DNA of 64,000 bases from Metridium senile. Its lineage: Eukaryota > Cnidaria > Anthozoa > Actiniaria > Metridiidae. Under the pieces are notes generated by a model. It did not search any database and was not told where the DNA came from. It saw nothing but the letters and a program-made list of their open reading frames with translations. Positions within the stretch are counted from its first letter, which is position 1, and each line of letters starts with the position of its first letter. The translations under genes were made by a program, and so were the position numbers. The stretch covers positions 15,431,396 through 15,495,395 of the forward strand of contig OX459100.1 in NCBI GenBank assembly GCA_949775045.1. The letters run 5' to 3'. Shown in pieces: positions 46,501-57,000 of the stretch.

Positions 46501-48189
46501 CGCAATGCAAGTGTGGTTGTTACTGATGAAGCAGATTTCCTCACCACAAGCGGAGGAAAAGATGTGTGGAAGATATTGAACTTTTTGAAACTTGGAAAAC
46601 ATAAAAAGACAGGACAACACAGCAATAAAACATCAAATAGCAATTATGATGGTCATGAGCAAATACATTCAAAGCTTAATCCAGAAAGACAGTTTGTGTT
46701 TGTGGCAGCAACAATGCCTTCTAGAGGGAAAAAAGCAAGCCTTAACGTTCTCAACAAATGGCTTCCTAATACCAAAATAGTGACAACATCAATTGTCCAT
46801 CAAAAACTGCCATCTTTGGATGTGGAGTATGTTAAGGTGTCGGAACATACAAAACTATCACAGTTATCATTGATGTTGAATCAGTTAGCTGGATTTGAGG
46901 AAAGTAAAATCGAAGATACAGAGAAAAGTGGAGTAAAGAATACAGTGGAAATAAATGGAAATTTGAAGGAAGAGATAAAACAAGATAGTTTTGTTTCTAA
47001 AAGAAACTGCCATCCCCTTCGAGTTATGGTTTTTACAAATACAGCACAGCATGCCTCTACAGCTTTTCAATATCTTACAAATGAAAGGAACTTGGACGAA
47101 CTTTCAGATTATAACACTGACAATATTGATTGTGAACACCACGGGTTGGATGATAAAGGTACGAAGAATATTAGTACAGAAATTGAGAGTACATTTGGAA
47201 AATACTGGAAAAATAATTGTGCAGAATTACACAAGGAAGTTCCTATCGAAAAGAGACTTGAATCACTAGAGCGGTTTAAGTCTGGTAAGCTGGAGGTTCT
47301 TATTTGTACAGATATTGCGTCACGAGGACTAGATATCCCGGATGTAACCCACGTGATTCAACTAGACTTTGCGTCGAATGCTGCTACTTTTCTACACAGA
47401 ACGGGAAGGACAGCCCGTGCAGGGTCACTTGGTAAAGGTAAATATTTTTACTGTTTTACACAGATGGCCACACATAATATTTTGTAACCAAAATGTATGT
47501 AATGTTTACAACATTAGCGGCCGTGTTGTATTGGCAGATACAATCGCAAGCCGAAGGCGCGCGATTGTATCGCCGATACAACACGGACGCGAATGTTGTA
47601 AACGACTTAAAAAATGTCTAGGTTAGCTCTTTTATATTTTACCAAAATTTTTAAGATTAAAATAAATTTTGCAGTAAAATTACCAGTTAAAACTTATGCA
47701 AATCAGGATATACAACACTAGTGTTGTATCAGATTTACAACACTCGTCATGGTCATGATTTCTTTTGAAAATGTCTCATTAATTATTCATGAATTTTTTA
47801 AGAAGATTTACAACACTCGTCATGGTCATGATTTCTTTTGAAAATGTCTCATTAATTATTCATGAATTTTTTAAACTTTACTACTATCACTCACCTAACT
47901 TTCCCAAAATGCTTATTTTTGCTTGCTCTTTCTGATGGTGGTTCAGTCTTATTTTTTAAGAATCGGTTTTTACTTTTACAAAGTCATTCGGTCAATATAG
48001 TAAATAATTCATCCTTTATCTATTTCAGTGATTAATTTCATAACACCGAAGGACGAAGACCTTGCGAGAGCTCTCCGAGCGTGTGACGATGGTGAAAATA
48101 ACGTAAACTACGAAGCGACGTTTAGCCGAAATAGAATGTTTCGAAGAAGAATAAAAACAAATGCACTGGCATTGGCTGATTCTATTTAG
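43593..48189 (+). CDS. DDX28: Mitochondrial-type DEAD-box RNA helicase, DDX28-like
   Basis: Five exons join in phase: 43593-43757, 43887-43956, 45838-45941, 46357-47437 and 48029-48189, giving 526 aa (human DDX28 is about 540). The N-terminus is rich in Lys, Arg, Ser and Thr without acids (TALTKCSKIWSGKKLLTSIR), like a mitochondrial presequence. Motifs in order: Q-motif region IKHPSEIQ, AETGSGKT, PTREL, DEAD (170-173), AAT, CTDIASRGLDIP and HRTGRTARAG. The usual TPGR motif is replaced by ATSYPV. The fold unwinds RNA using ATP; DDX28 acts in mitoribosome large-subunit assembly in mammals. An upstream in-frame ATG at 43578 would add five residues but has a weak context, while 43593 has A at -3 and G at +4. 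Orthology to DDX28 rather than another DEAD protein is inferred from length and motif divergence. Confidence 0.85.
44735..45185. promoter_or_regulatory. Four NF-kappaB-like palindromes in DDX28-like intron 2
   Basis: GGGGAATTCCC at 44735-44745, GGGGAATCCCC at 44844-44854 and 44957-44967, and GGGGATTCCCC at 45175-45185. All match the GGGRNNYYCC plan. The flanks share CAAAAT-AAATTAAT words in two copies, so they may be parts of a decayed repeat. Confidence 0.4.
46139..46345. repeat. Three ~74-bp tandem units abutting the exon 4 acceptor
   Basis: Units contain GCATAAGCAAAA, TTCTGC, GTGTAATGTGACACC and ATAATGCAAATAA. The last unit runs into the polypyrimidine tract of the acceptor at 46356 of the DDX28-like gene. 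Confidence 0.75.
47504..47603. mobile_element. Foldback MITE, DDX28-like intron 4
   Basis: GTTTACAACATTAGCGGCCG and GTGTTGTATTGGCAGATACA-type arms of about 45 bp are inverted around GCCGAAGGCGC. Confidence 0.85.
47734..47876. repeat. Two ~70-bp direct copies in DDX28-like intron 4
   Basis: TTTACAACACTCGTCATGGT, GATTTCTTTTGAAAATGTC and TTAATTATTCATGAATTTTT occur twice in tandem with almost no differences. Confidence 0.85.
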
Positions 48190-48344
48190 AATATTTTGCT
48201 TCACTGGCGAAAAAATGACCGAGTAATGGCTACTGAAAATGGCGATGACAATGGCAACTTGCGCCTTTACAAATCCGTTAAATGATCTTGTACTTATATT
48301 CACCATTCCTCAATGTCAAATCGTAGAACAGTTGCTACTTTGGT

Positions 48345-48350
48345 AATAAA
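48345..48350 (+). terminator. Poly(A) signal of the DDX28-like gene
   Basis: AATAAA about 155 bp past the TAG at 48187-48189. Confidence 0.6.
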
Positions 48351-48427
48351 GCAGACGAAATTCCTGGACTTTCAAACGTACTCTTAATTAAATCGCCCCT
48401 TTGCTCTGCAGGCTCTTCAGCCAATCT

Positions 48428-48727
48428 ATATCCACCTATTTCAAAAATCGTTGACACAGTCGAAGCTACAGTCCACACTCTAAAGCCTGCAAAGGATGTC
48501 GGTAATATGAACATGATTTTTGATTTATTACACGTTTCGTCAAGAAATATTCGTTTCATCATCTACCACTGCAACAACTTGTGATAGTTATATAACACAA
48601 ACACGTACAACCAAAATATGCTATGAATAAATCGATAACAAGAGAAGAAATGCAGACATACTTTGCAGGTTTCAGAGTGTGGACAGTAGGTTTGATTCCG
48701 ACAAAGATTTTTGAAATAGGTGTATCT
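48428..48727. mobile_element. MITE family 'ACACCTATTTCAAAAATCG', copy 2
   Basis: Same arms as 18258-18556, with GAAGCTACAGTCCACACTCT facing AGAGTGTGGACAGTAGG. The flanks read as diverged host DNA. Confidence 0.75.
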
Positions 48728-48861
48728 TAGAGTGTCCGTGCCACAGTGTTTCGAAAACTCTTCTGATCACCATCGAAAGGCATGATGGCCTGGTTCGTGG
48801 TAACAATGACCGAATATTTCACTGACAATTACAAACGGGTTGACCTTGAATGAATGTTTTC

Positions 48862-48960
48862 AGGCTGGGTCCCATTTACATCAGGTGTACCTCAAGGTTC
48901 TATACTTGGTCCGTTACTCTTTCTGACATACATCGGTGACCTCATCTCTGATACGTAATT
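48862..48960 (+). pseudogene. LINE reverse-transcriptase fragment
   Basis: Reads SGVPQGSILGPLLFLTYIGD followed by LIS, the RT motif upstream of the catalytic YxDD box in CR1/Jockey-type LINEs. About 33 codons only. A further decayed copy lies at about 61505-61600. Confidence 0.8.
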
Positions 48961-49152
48961 AATTCTAGATTTACAACTACACACAACACTTGATGCTATG
49001 CATATTTAAAATAAACCTAACTTTACTGACGTTTCGAGCTTTATCCCTTCGGAGTTTCAAATTTCGGTGTCAAAAATTTAAATATATCACGAAACGTTTA
49101 TATCAAACACCGACACAGCCTATACTATTTTACCCGCTAATTTTCCAGACGT

Positions 49153-49379
49153 AATAGTAGTCCCTTTAACAGTTCTTAACGCTTTTTGTAAAGGTAGCCG
49201 TGCCTTTGCATCGAAGCTAGACGAACAGTGAGCTTGCAATGACAAAGACATGAATAATTGTCCGAGGTATTAAATATGCTCTGTACATATCGTTGCAAGC
49301 TCACCGTTCGTCATACCTCGATGCAAGGACACGGCTACCTTTCAAAATGGCGCAGAGAACTGTGAAAGTGACTATTCAA
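49153..49379. mobile_element. MITE family 'CAAGCTCAACGTTCGTC', longest copy
   Basis: About 227 bp. AATAGTAGTCCCTTTAACAG at the left and the inverse of GAACTGTGAAAGTGACTATT at the right define the ends. It includes the AAGGTAGCCGTGCCTTTGCA block. Confidence 0.8.
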
Positions 49380-49519
49380 ACTGGAATAGCTGACCAGTAC
49401 TCAGTAGTGAACAAGACCAAGCCGTTTCCACTCATCTCAGAACATCGTAGAAATTACAGCAAAATCAAATTGTTGATGAGATAAAACTGACATAAAACAA
49501 GAATACTACTCTATTTATT

Positions 49520-49662
49520 AGAGTACAAACACTAAAAGTGTGCAACATAAATACCACTAAATACTGCTAAATTATGCAAATTCTTTTGTTCTCTATTGTT
49601 TAATCAACACTATTTAGTGGTAAATAGTACAAAGTATTGCACACTTTTAGTGTTTGTACTCT
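49520..49662. mobile_element. Foldback MITE, TIR AGAGTACAAACACTAAAAGT
   Basis: The ~26-bp terminal repeat ends in GTGTGCAA and is inverted on the right; an ACCACTAAAT block is inverted inside. Confidence 0.85.
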
Positions 49663-49990
49663 ACTAGGTCACAACTCGAGTATGCTTCTTATTGTAGATG
49701 TACACGCCGATCCTACAATAAAGCGGTATTCCCATGAGCATAGCATCAAAACGAGACTCGGGTCTAGCGCCGTTTATCTTGAAAGGAGTTTGCTGTAGTT
49801 AACATGTACAAGTTATCAAGTCTTCTTGCAGATATTTTTCTCCGTTTAAAGTATGGTTTACTGTACACTGTAAATCTTTTCGATGCAATAACCAAAGCTC
49901 CAAAATAGAAAATAAACGTTTATTTTTTTAAATGGAAACTAGCGAGTAAACTAGTATAGGCTGCGTCAGTGTTTGATATTATATAAATGA

Positions 49991-50163
49991 TAGGTAATAT
50001 AATGAAATTTGTAACACCGTAAAAAATGTTAAATTAACTTTACTGACGTTTCGAGCTTTAGCATTTCGTCTTCCTTTTACTCCGACGAAGGGCTAAAGCT
50101 CGAAACGTCAGTAAAGTTAAGTTAACATTTTTTACGGTGTTACAAATTTCATTATATTACCTA
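49991..50163. mobile_element. Foldback element with GACGAAGGGCTAAAGCTCGAAA core, copy 2
   Basis: Nearly identical in sequence and ends to 41723-41894. The arms begin TAGGTAATATAATGAAATTT. Confidence 0.85.
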
Positions 50164-50547
50164 TCGTTTATTTTCTTAACTTACTTCGGAATGGCTAGTC
50201 AAAACACGCCGAGGGAACACTTATTGGGGGACCTGTTTTTTCACAAAGAGAGTATACTTATGCTGTATTTGTCGCATGCGATTATTTCAATCGAATAGCG
50301 CTGTATTTCAAATCAGTTCTACATATTCAAGATGGATCGTCTCATTGAAGGCAGTTGCAACTGTATTTATTCATGCTATTTGCTACATTGTATTGAATTT
50401 TTACTGAATTGATAATTATAAGCATTTAATTAGCCACTTTCCTATCGAGTTTGGGGCCTGGGACGAGTGAAGTACGCAAAGGCGTCTGGGATCGTTACTC
50501 GGTACGCCTTCGTGTTTGATTACTGTAAACTACCACACTAAACAATC

Positions 50548-50745
50548 ATGCCAAACTATAACTGCTGCGTTCCAAATTGTTCTAATAGCTATCGAAACAA
50601 ATCTCTTGGCTTCAAGTTTTACTGCATCTCTAAAGATCCAGAACTGCGAAAAAATACGATATTTTGTTGAGGAATGATTCCTTAAAGGCTGACTCGCGAA
50701 TGACTCGTATCTGTTCAGACGCGGTGTCCGGTCGTTTCGATACTC
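50548..50745 (+). pseudogene. Decayed THAP domain exon
   Basis: The frame starting at 50548 has CCVPNCSNSYRNKSLGFKFY, matching the N-terminal half of a THAP domain (two zinc Cys, aromatic Phe). After ELRK a one-base slip continues as LLRNDSLKADSRMTRICSDA, where the expected Trp and the His of CSxHF are missing. It stops by TGA in the first frame at 50668-50670. Different from the THAP gene at 2.3 kb. Likely transposon-derived. Confidence 0.65.
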
Positions 50746-50935
50746 CTTTCAACTGGTCGATTCGATACATATCTATGTTGAAGTAAGCAACGTAAAATAC
50801 CAAGTTATAAAGACATGTTAAAATTACGAAGTTTTGTGATAATATGGTAAAAAACTACGATGTTTTCATTATAAATTACGGCGGTGATTGTAAGTTGTCA
50901 TCTGTATCAAAACGCTTCTACTCGTAATTATCGTC

Positions 50936-50941
50936 TTTATT
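50936..50941 (-). terminator. Poly(A) signal of the esterase gene
   Basis: AATAAA on the minus strand, about 100 bp past the stop codon at 51043. It supports exon 51043-51334 as the functional last exon. Confidence 0.65.
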
Positions 50942-51042
50942 GCTTGATTTTTTTCTCAATAAGCCTAAAATACACAACTGTATTCTTAAAAGAACTGCTG
51001 TGACCATGGATGATCTTTAACCCAAGAAGCGAAACTTCTCCA

Positions 51043-54000
51043 TTACCACGCAGTGAACACTGTCCATGGTCCCTTTGGTTCCTTTGGTTTCTCTGTTTTC
51101 TTTCCCGGTTTGGTTTTTGGCCGTTTCTGGTCGTTGCTAGGTCCAGAATTAGCACGTTGATTTGGTGCAGTACTTGGTAACGAAGGGAGATAGGTGTTCC
51201 AAACAGCCATGTAATTAGAACGTAGTCTGTTCTTTACGGCCATAGTTGGTTTAATGGCCAGGTATCGTTGATGAGCCATATCGTACTGTGGCCATTGGAC
51301 CTGCCCCGCGGGTGGTGTTGGTGTGTTGGGATTTCTACAAAGATCAAAGATAGACTGCTTATGCACAGTTGAACTGAATGGAAACGTAATTAAGAATGTG
51401 AACAGTGTTAAGCTTTTAGGATTAGAAATTGACTATCTTTTGGCTCTCATATAGATAAAGTGTGTATTAAGCTTTCAAAAAGAATTGGTGTTATGAAAAA
51501 AATCAAACTCTATTTGCCCTTGAAGCAGTGGTCGTTATGATATAGTATGATAAAGCTTATTTTGACTCATGTTTCCGTCATCTGGACAAATTGTGATAAA
51601 AAATCATTAGCTAAAGTTCAGTTAAGTCGCAGAAACGGTGCTGCTAGAATAATGATACCCGCAATCAACAGTCTTCATCAGTAGACCTATTTAATAGATT
51701 ATAGGGTGGCTTCATTTTAATAAAGAGGCCAACAAAAATATTCAAGTCACTATTATTTTTTAAAGACTAAATGGCAATGTCCCTTCTTAAGCATACGGTC
51801 CACGTTCGCGGTGTGCTTTCACATGCTCTCAGTTAAAAGTGTGTTTACCGCGTCATTTTACAATAATAATAGACATATTATATATCATTTTAAAGCTTAT
51901 ATAACAGAGAATAAGACTTTGTATGTTTTGTTATATACAACAATTTTCTGTAAGGTATGCTCTTCGAAAAACCTCAAAATTAACCGCTTTCAATGCGAGT
52001 TGTTTAAAAAAGTATAAGTCAAAAAGCTCATACTGCTTTGCCGTCATTTCTTCGTTATGTCAATCAACACATATTGGTCTTCAAAACCGTGTCCAGTTTT
52101 TTTGATAAAATGCTTAGTTTTAGAGTTATGGCCCATTTTGTTATTTAACTTGAAGTTTTAACAATGAGTCGACTTTGAAACACATTTATTCAAGAACGAA
52201 GCATTTTATCGAAAAAACTGGACACGATTTTGAACACATGTATGTGCTGATTGACATAATGCAGAAATGACGGCGAAGTAGTAGGAATTTTTGGACTTAT
52301 ACTTTTTTTAATGAAAGCGCTGGATTTTGAGGTTTTTCGTGGAGCATTGGTTAAAGATATTCGTTTTCTTAAAAAAACTTACATAGTCTTATTCTCTGTT
52401 ATATAAGCTTTAAAATGATATATACTTTGTCTATCTTTATTGTTAAGTGACGCGCTAAACAATTTTTAACTGAGAGCACCCCGCGAACGTGGACGGTAAC
52501 CTTAATGATTCACTGTGACCCAATAGCGAGCTACACTCAAGAAATACAAGATATTGTAAATATATTCTTATATATGTCTTAAGTTTATTTTTTTACCTAA
52601 GATATAAACTCTGACCTATTTTTCCTGGCCGTAATACGGGGTTAACAAGAATGGAAGTTTGTCAATCGGGTGGCCGTATTAAGCGGGTAAATTTGACAGA
52701 AAATGTATGGGACCTAAAAAACTGGCCGCAATAACGGGTTGGCCGTATTTTAATAAAAAAGCGGATGGGGTTCCAGGGGTTAAAGGGGTTCCACTGTGTT
52801 GTATTAAAATTAATTTTGTTGATAGTAAGTGTACTTTCAATATATTACGAGAACAAAGCCAGCATTCATTGCGGTCTTGGCGTGATGCTTGATGTTTGAG
52901 TTTTGCTGGATGCCGTTTGAGTCGCGAACAAAAGATTTTTGAAATAAGTATATCTAACCTAGTCATCGAATCTGAAAATAGTTACAGTGTATACTAATAT
53001 ACCGCTTGTGTAATAAGATTAATGTTTGTCCTTACCCAGTTTTAGCAAAGTTTGACCACATCCTTATGACCTTTTTAGATACACCTAATTCAAAAAAGGT
53101 TAACGGTGAGAACGGCGATTGGCGATTGGTGATTGGCGATGGTTAATATGAATTCCTTCTTATTCGTTTCTAAATTACCCAAACAATGCCTCCACCTTTC
53201 AGCGAAACCTTCGAGACATCCATCTAAGGTCATCGCTTAACGATGTTTGGGTAATTACTCGGGCTTTCCGAAGGAAACCCGAGTCTTAAAATGGGCTTCA
53301 ATGTTTTTTTTTTTTTTCTTGGGTCGCAAAACGCCGTCTAGTCGTCACCGCGCATGCGTATGGTCACAGCGCATGCGTAGACTGGCCAATACGAGCACAT
53401 GGATATTTGATTCGTCGAAGGATTGATTTCTAGGTGGAATATTCTCATATTTTATGCGCTCACTCCACATGATTCGCAGTAGAATTACACTTAAGTTTAT
53501 GTCGAATGTTTTCGGAAAGGGTCACTGTGAATTTTAATACAGATCATGCAATTTACGGGCTAAATAAGCGAGCCAACTTATTATGATGGAATTTATCGAG
53601 AAATCGTCCCTGCTATAAACTCATAATGCTATGGAATTGATTCACAACCAGTTACAAAGGACGAAGCTGTTACTACTGGATATTTAACTGTATTGTAAGC
53701 ATTCTTAGAGAGTACTATACAGCGCACTAGAAGTGAAGACAACAACAGTATAATACTTTAGTGATGTTTAGGGTAAATATTTTGCTTCTTGCTCTTGCGT
53801 TTGGGATGGATGCAGTAACACTAGGAAAGAGTACCTAGACAGGTTACAGAGGCGCGCCGCTGCAATTATTGTGAGGGCAGAAAAATCAGACAAAATGAAT
53901 TAAATCTTACTTTCTCCTGGCCCAGCCTTCAGGCTCGCAGAAATTTTCAGAATTGCATGTTGGTATATAAATGCATAAATAATCTAGCCCCGGCATATCT

Positions 54001-57000
54001 ATTAAATGAATTCCGTTTTTCTAGTGAATTCCATCGTTACAATACCAGAAACAAAGACTTGCTGCGTTTACCGTTAGCAAGAACTGCTAAGTACCAATCT
54101 TCGTTTCGCTAAGAAGCTCATTTCATCACAGGAGAACTATTCTACCATCGAAAAAGAATGTCTAGCTCTAATGTTGACGCTGCAACACTTTGAAGTATAT
54201 GTCGATTGTGCTCTCAATTCTGTAGAAGTTTACACCGATCACAACCCACTGAAGTTCATCAACAAATGAAGATGAAAAACAAGATCCAACTTCTTCTAAG
54301 ATTGTCACATAACCAGTTCCTAATGTTCAGTTCATAATGTAAAAGTTAGTTTATCCTTGATAGATCATCAGCAATGACGTTTTCTTTTCCCTTGATATGT
54401 GGTTGAATACAACTTCAAAATCAACCACATCAAGGGAAAAGAAAACGTCATTGCTGATGATCTATCAAGGATAAACTAACTTTTACATTATGAACTGAAC
54501 ATTAGGAACTGGTCATGAAACATAATCAGTACATTTATAAACTGTGAGTTTACTGAAATCATGAAACAATATTTTTATTTCAATTTATTTATAATAAATC
54601 GCTACAATTCTATTACTAGAAATAAAAAATGAATCGTTAAAAAGCAAGTCAAATATAACAAGTATGCATTGTTTTAGAATGATAAATTGGTAAGTCAATA
54701 CAGTTTTGTATCATTAATTACTTTTTGAGGTATAACCTCTTATTCTGCCCGTGGAGGGATGTTAGGAATCTTTAGAAACATAGCGATTATACAGAGATTC
54801 ATATCATGAGAATTACCCGTAATATATTGGGGTCACATGACCTATATAAACTAGCTGAATACGGGGTATAAGTAGTAAGGAAAGTTAATCATCAATTAAG
54901 AACTGCTGTCGTTGCTAGAATTACCAGAATTCTTCGCGTGATCTGTTATTATTCTTAAATATTTTAACATATAATTTTATTTTATTCTGTTGTCTATAAA
55001 GTCGGTGAATACAAATATATTTACACATAAATTTTGTTATATCCGGTTTGGACTTGGCTAACTGCCTAGATAGCTCGTCGAGCATGAGCATGCATAGTAA
55101 GAGCTAACGGCGAATGGGTACGAGATTGTAAAATACTCAAAGCGTCAAACTACGTTTAACAATGACTGTAAGTGAAGGACATCGACCTGAATGTTCTTAT
55201 CAAGGGATTGTCAAATGCTTATGCACATGCTGTTTTCTTTCCCGGTTTGGTTTTGGCCGTTTCTGGTCTGTTGTGACAGTAAAACTACTGAGCGTATGTA
55301 ATATAACTTATTGTGATAGTAAAAGTACTAAGCGTAAGTAATAATACTAGACATCCCCCATGAGAATATTTGTAGTATATATAAGTAGTATATTTGCAGT
55401 ATATATATTATGTAATATAACTTATTGTGATAGTAAAAGTACTAAGCGTAAGTAATAACACTAGACATCTCCCATGAGAATATTTGTAGTATATATAAGC
55501 ATGTCAATTCACAATAAAGTCACTCTGTAAGCTCCACTGCAAGTCCTGAGTACTTTCTTCGTGATATAAAATGGTCGTTGTGAGGTCCAGAATTAGCGCC
55601 CTGATTTGGTGCCGTAAAATGGTTTCCAAATAGGCAAGTAATGAGAACGTAGTCTATTATTTACGGCCATAGTTGGTTTAATGGCAAGGTATCGTTGTTG
55701 AGCCATATCGTACTGTGGCCATTGGACCTGCCCCGTGGGTGTTGTTGGTGTGTTGGGATTTCTACAAAGATAGATATTATAATATGAATAATAATGATGA
55801 TAATTATGGTTGCATTGATGATAATACAGTATACTGCTATCTCCCGAAAAGTTACATAGTTGTAGAGGTATATATGATATGTGCATACTGAATACGCCAA
55901 GGCTACAAAAACGGCACGCTGTATAATAGACTATTCTCGTCGATTAATATATCTAGCGGTATTAATAATAATATGTTTTAGGAGCATATAACTATTGTCT
56001 CTATGCTCTTACAATGAAATAAAACGATAAATAAAACGATTTAGATGAGAGAATGAAGGCTTATGAAAGACAAGCAATCTAAGCAAATACATATATACTC
56101 TATTGTTTTGAGTCCCCCGGGGAATAGAAAACAAAAGAGTTATCCCGGCTAGCAGGGACAACTCGCTTTCATATAAACAGCCCCTTATTCATTATTTAAC
56201 TAGGGTTGCATGTAAGTTCATTAGCGGTGCACTAGATACACATATCCTTAACACATAGTTCTAGTTTGGCTGACGTAGCAGATCTGTGACCAAGAGTCAA
56301 TCGACACATTACGTTGTGAACCGTCTGTATGCATTATGCAGTCAAGGCCATCTACTTTTATCAGTCCTTCCAGAGGCGCAAAGTATAGTGAGAGCAACAA
56401 AGGGCTAATAACTGATCCCTGTGGAACGCCATACCATAACATTTTACTGGATGAAAGAACATTCCTGACAGCAATAATACAGGTGTATATCTAACTTAGT
56501 CATCGTATCTGATAATAGTTACAGTGTATACTAATATATCGCTTGTGTCATAAGATTAATGTTTGTTCTTACCCAGTTTTAGCAAAGTTTGACCACATCC
56601 TTATGACCTTTTTAGATAGCGTAATACCCGTGGGGCTGCGATTAGTTTGGTTTTTCAAAGCAAAGCCAAAAGCCATGAACTTTTCAGTTTCGTGATAGGC
56701 ATTTACCAAAGGAGGAACAGTGAAATAGCCAGGCATAGGTAAACCATATTCCACTTGATAAAAGAATGTTTTAATGCCTCGAGTGACATAATCATTTGCA
56801 TGATCAACTGCTGTTGCAAAGAATATAACATCTTTTAAAACATCAAGCATGATACGGGCGTTGTGATCTTTATCATTGAAGTTTCTAGTGCTGTTTGCGT
56901 AATAGTCAATCACGGCTTGAACATGTGAAGCATTAATACTCGGACCCGTTTGAAATAGATAATTGAATGCTTTACCCAGTGCACTTCTTAAAGAATCCCT

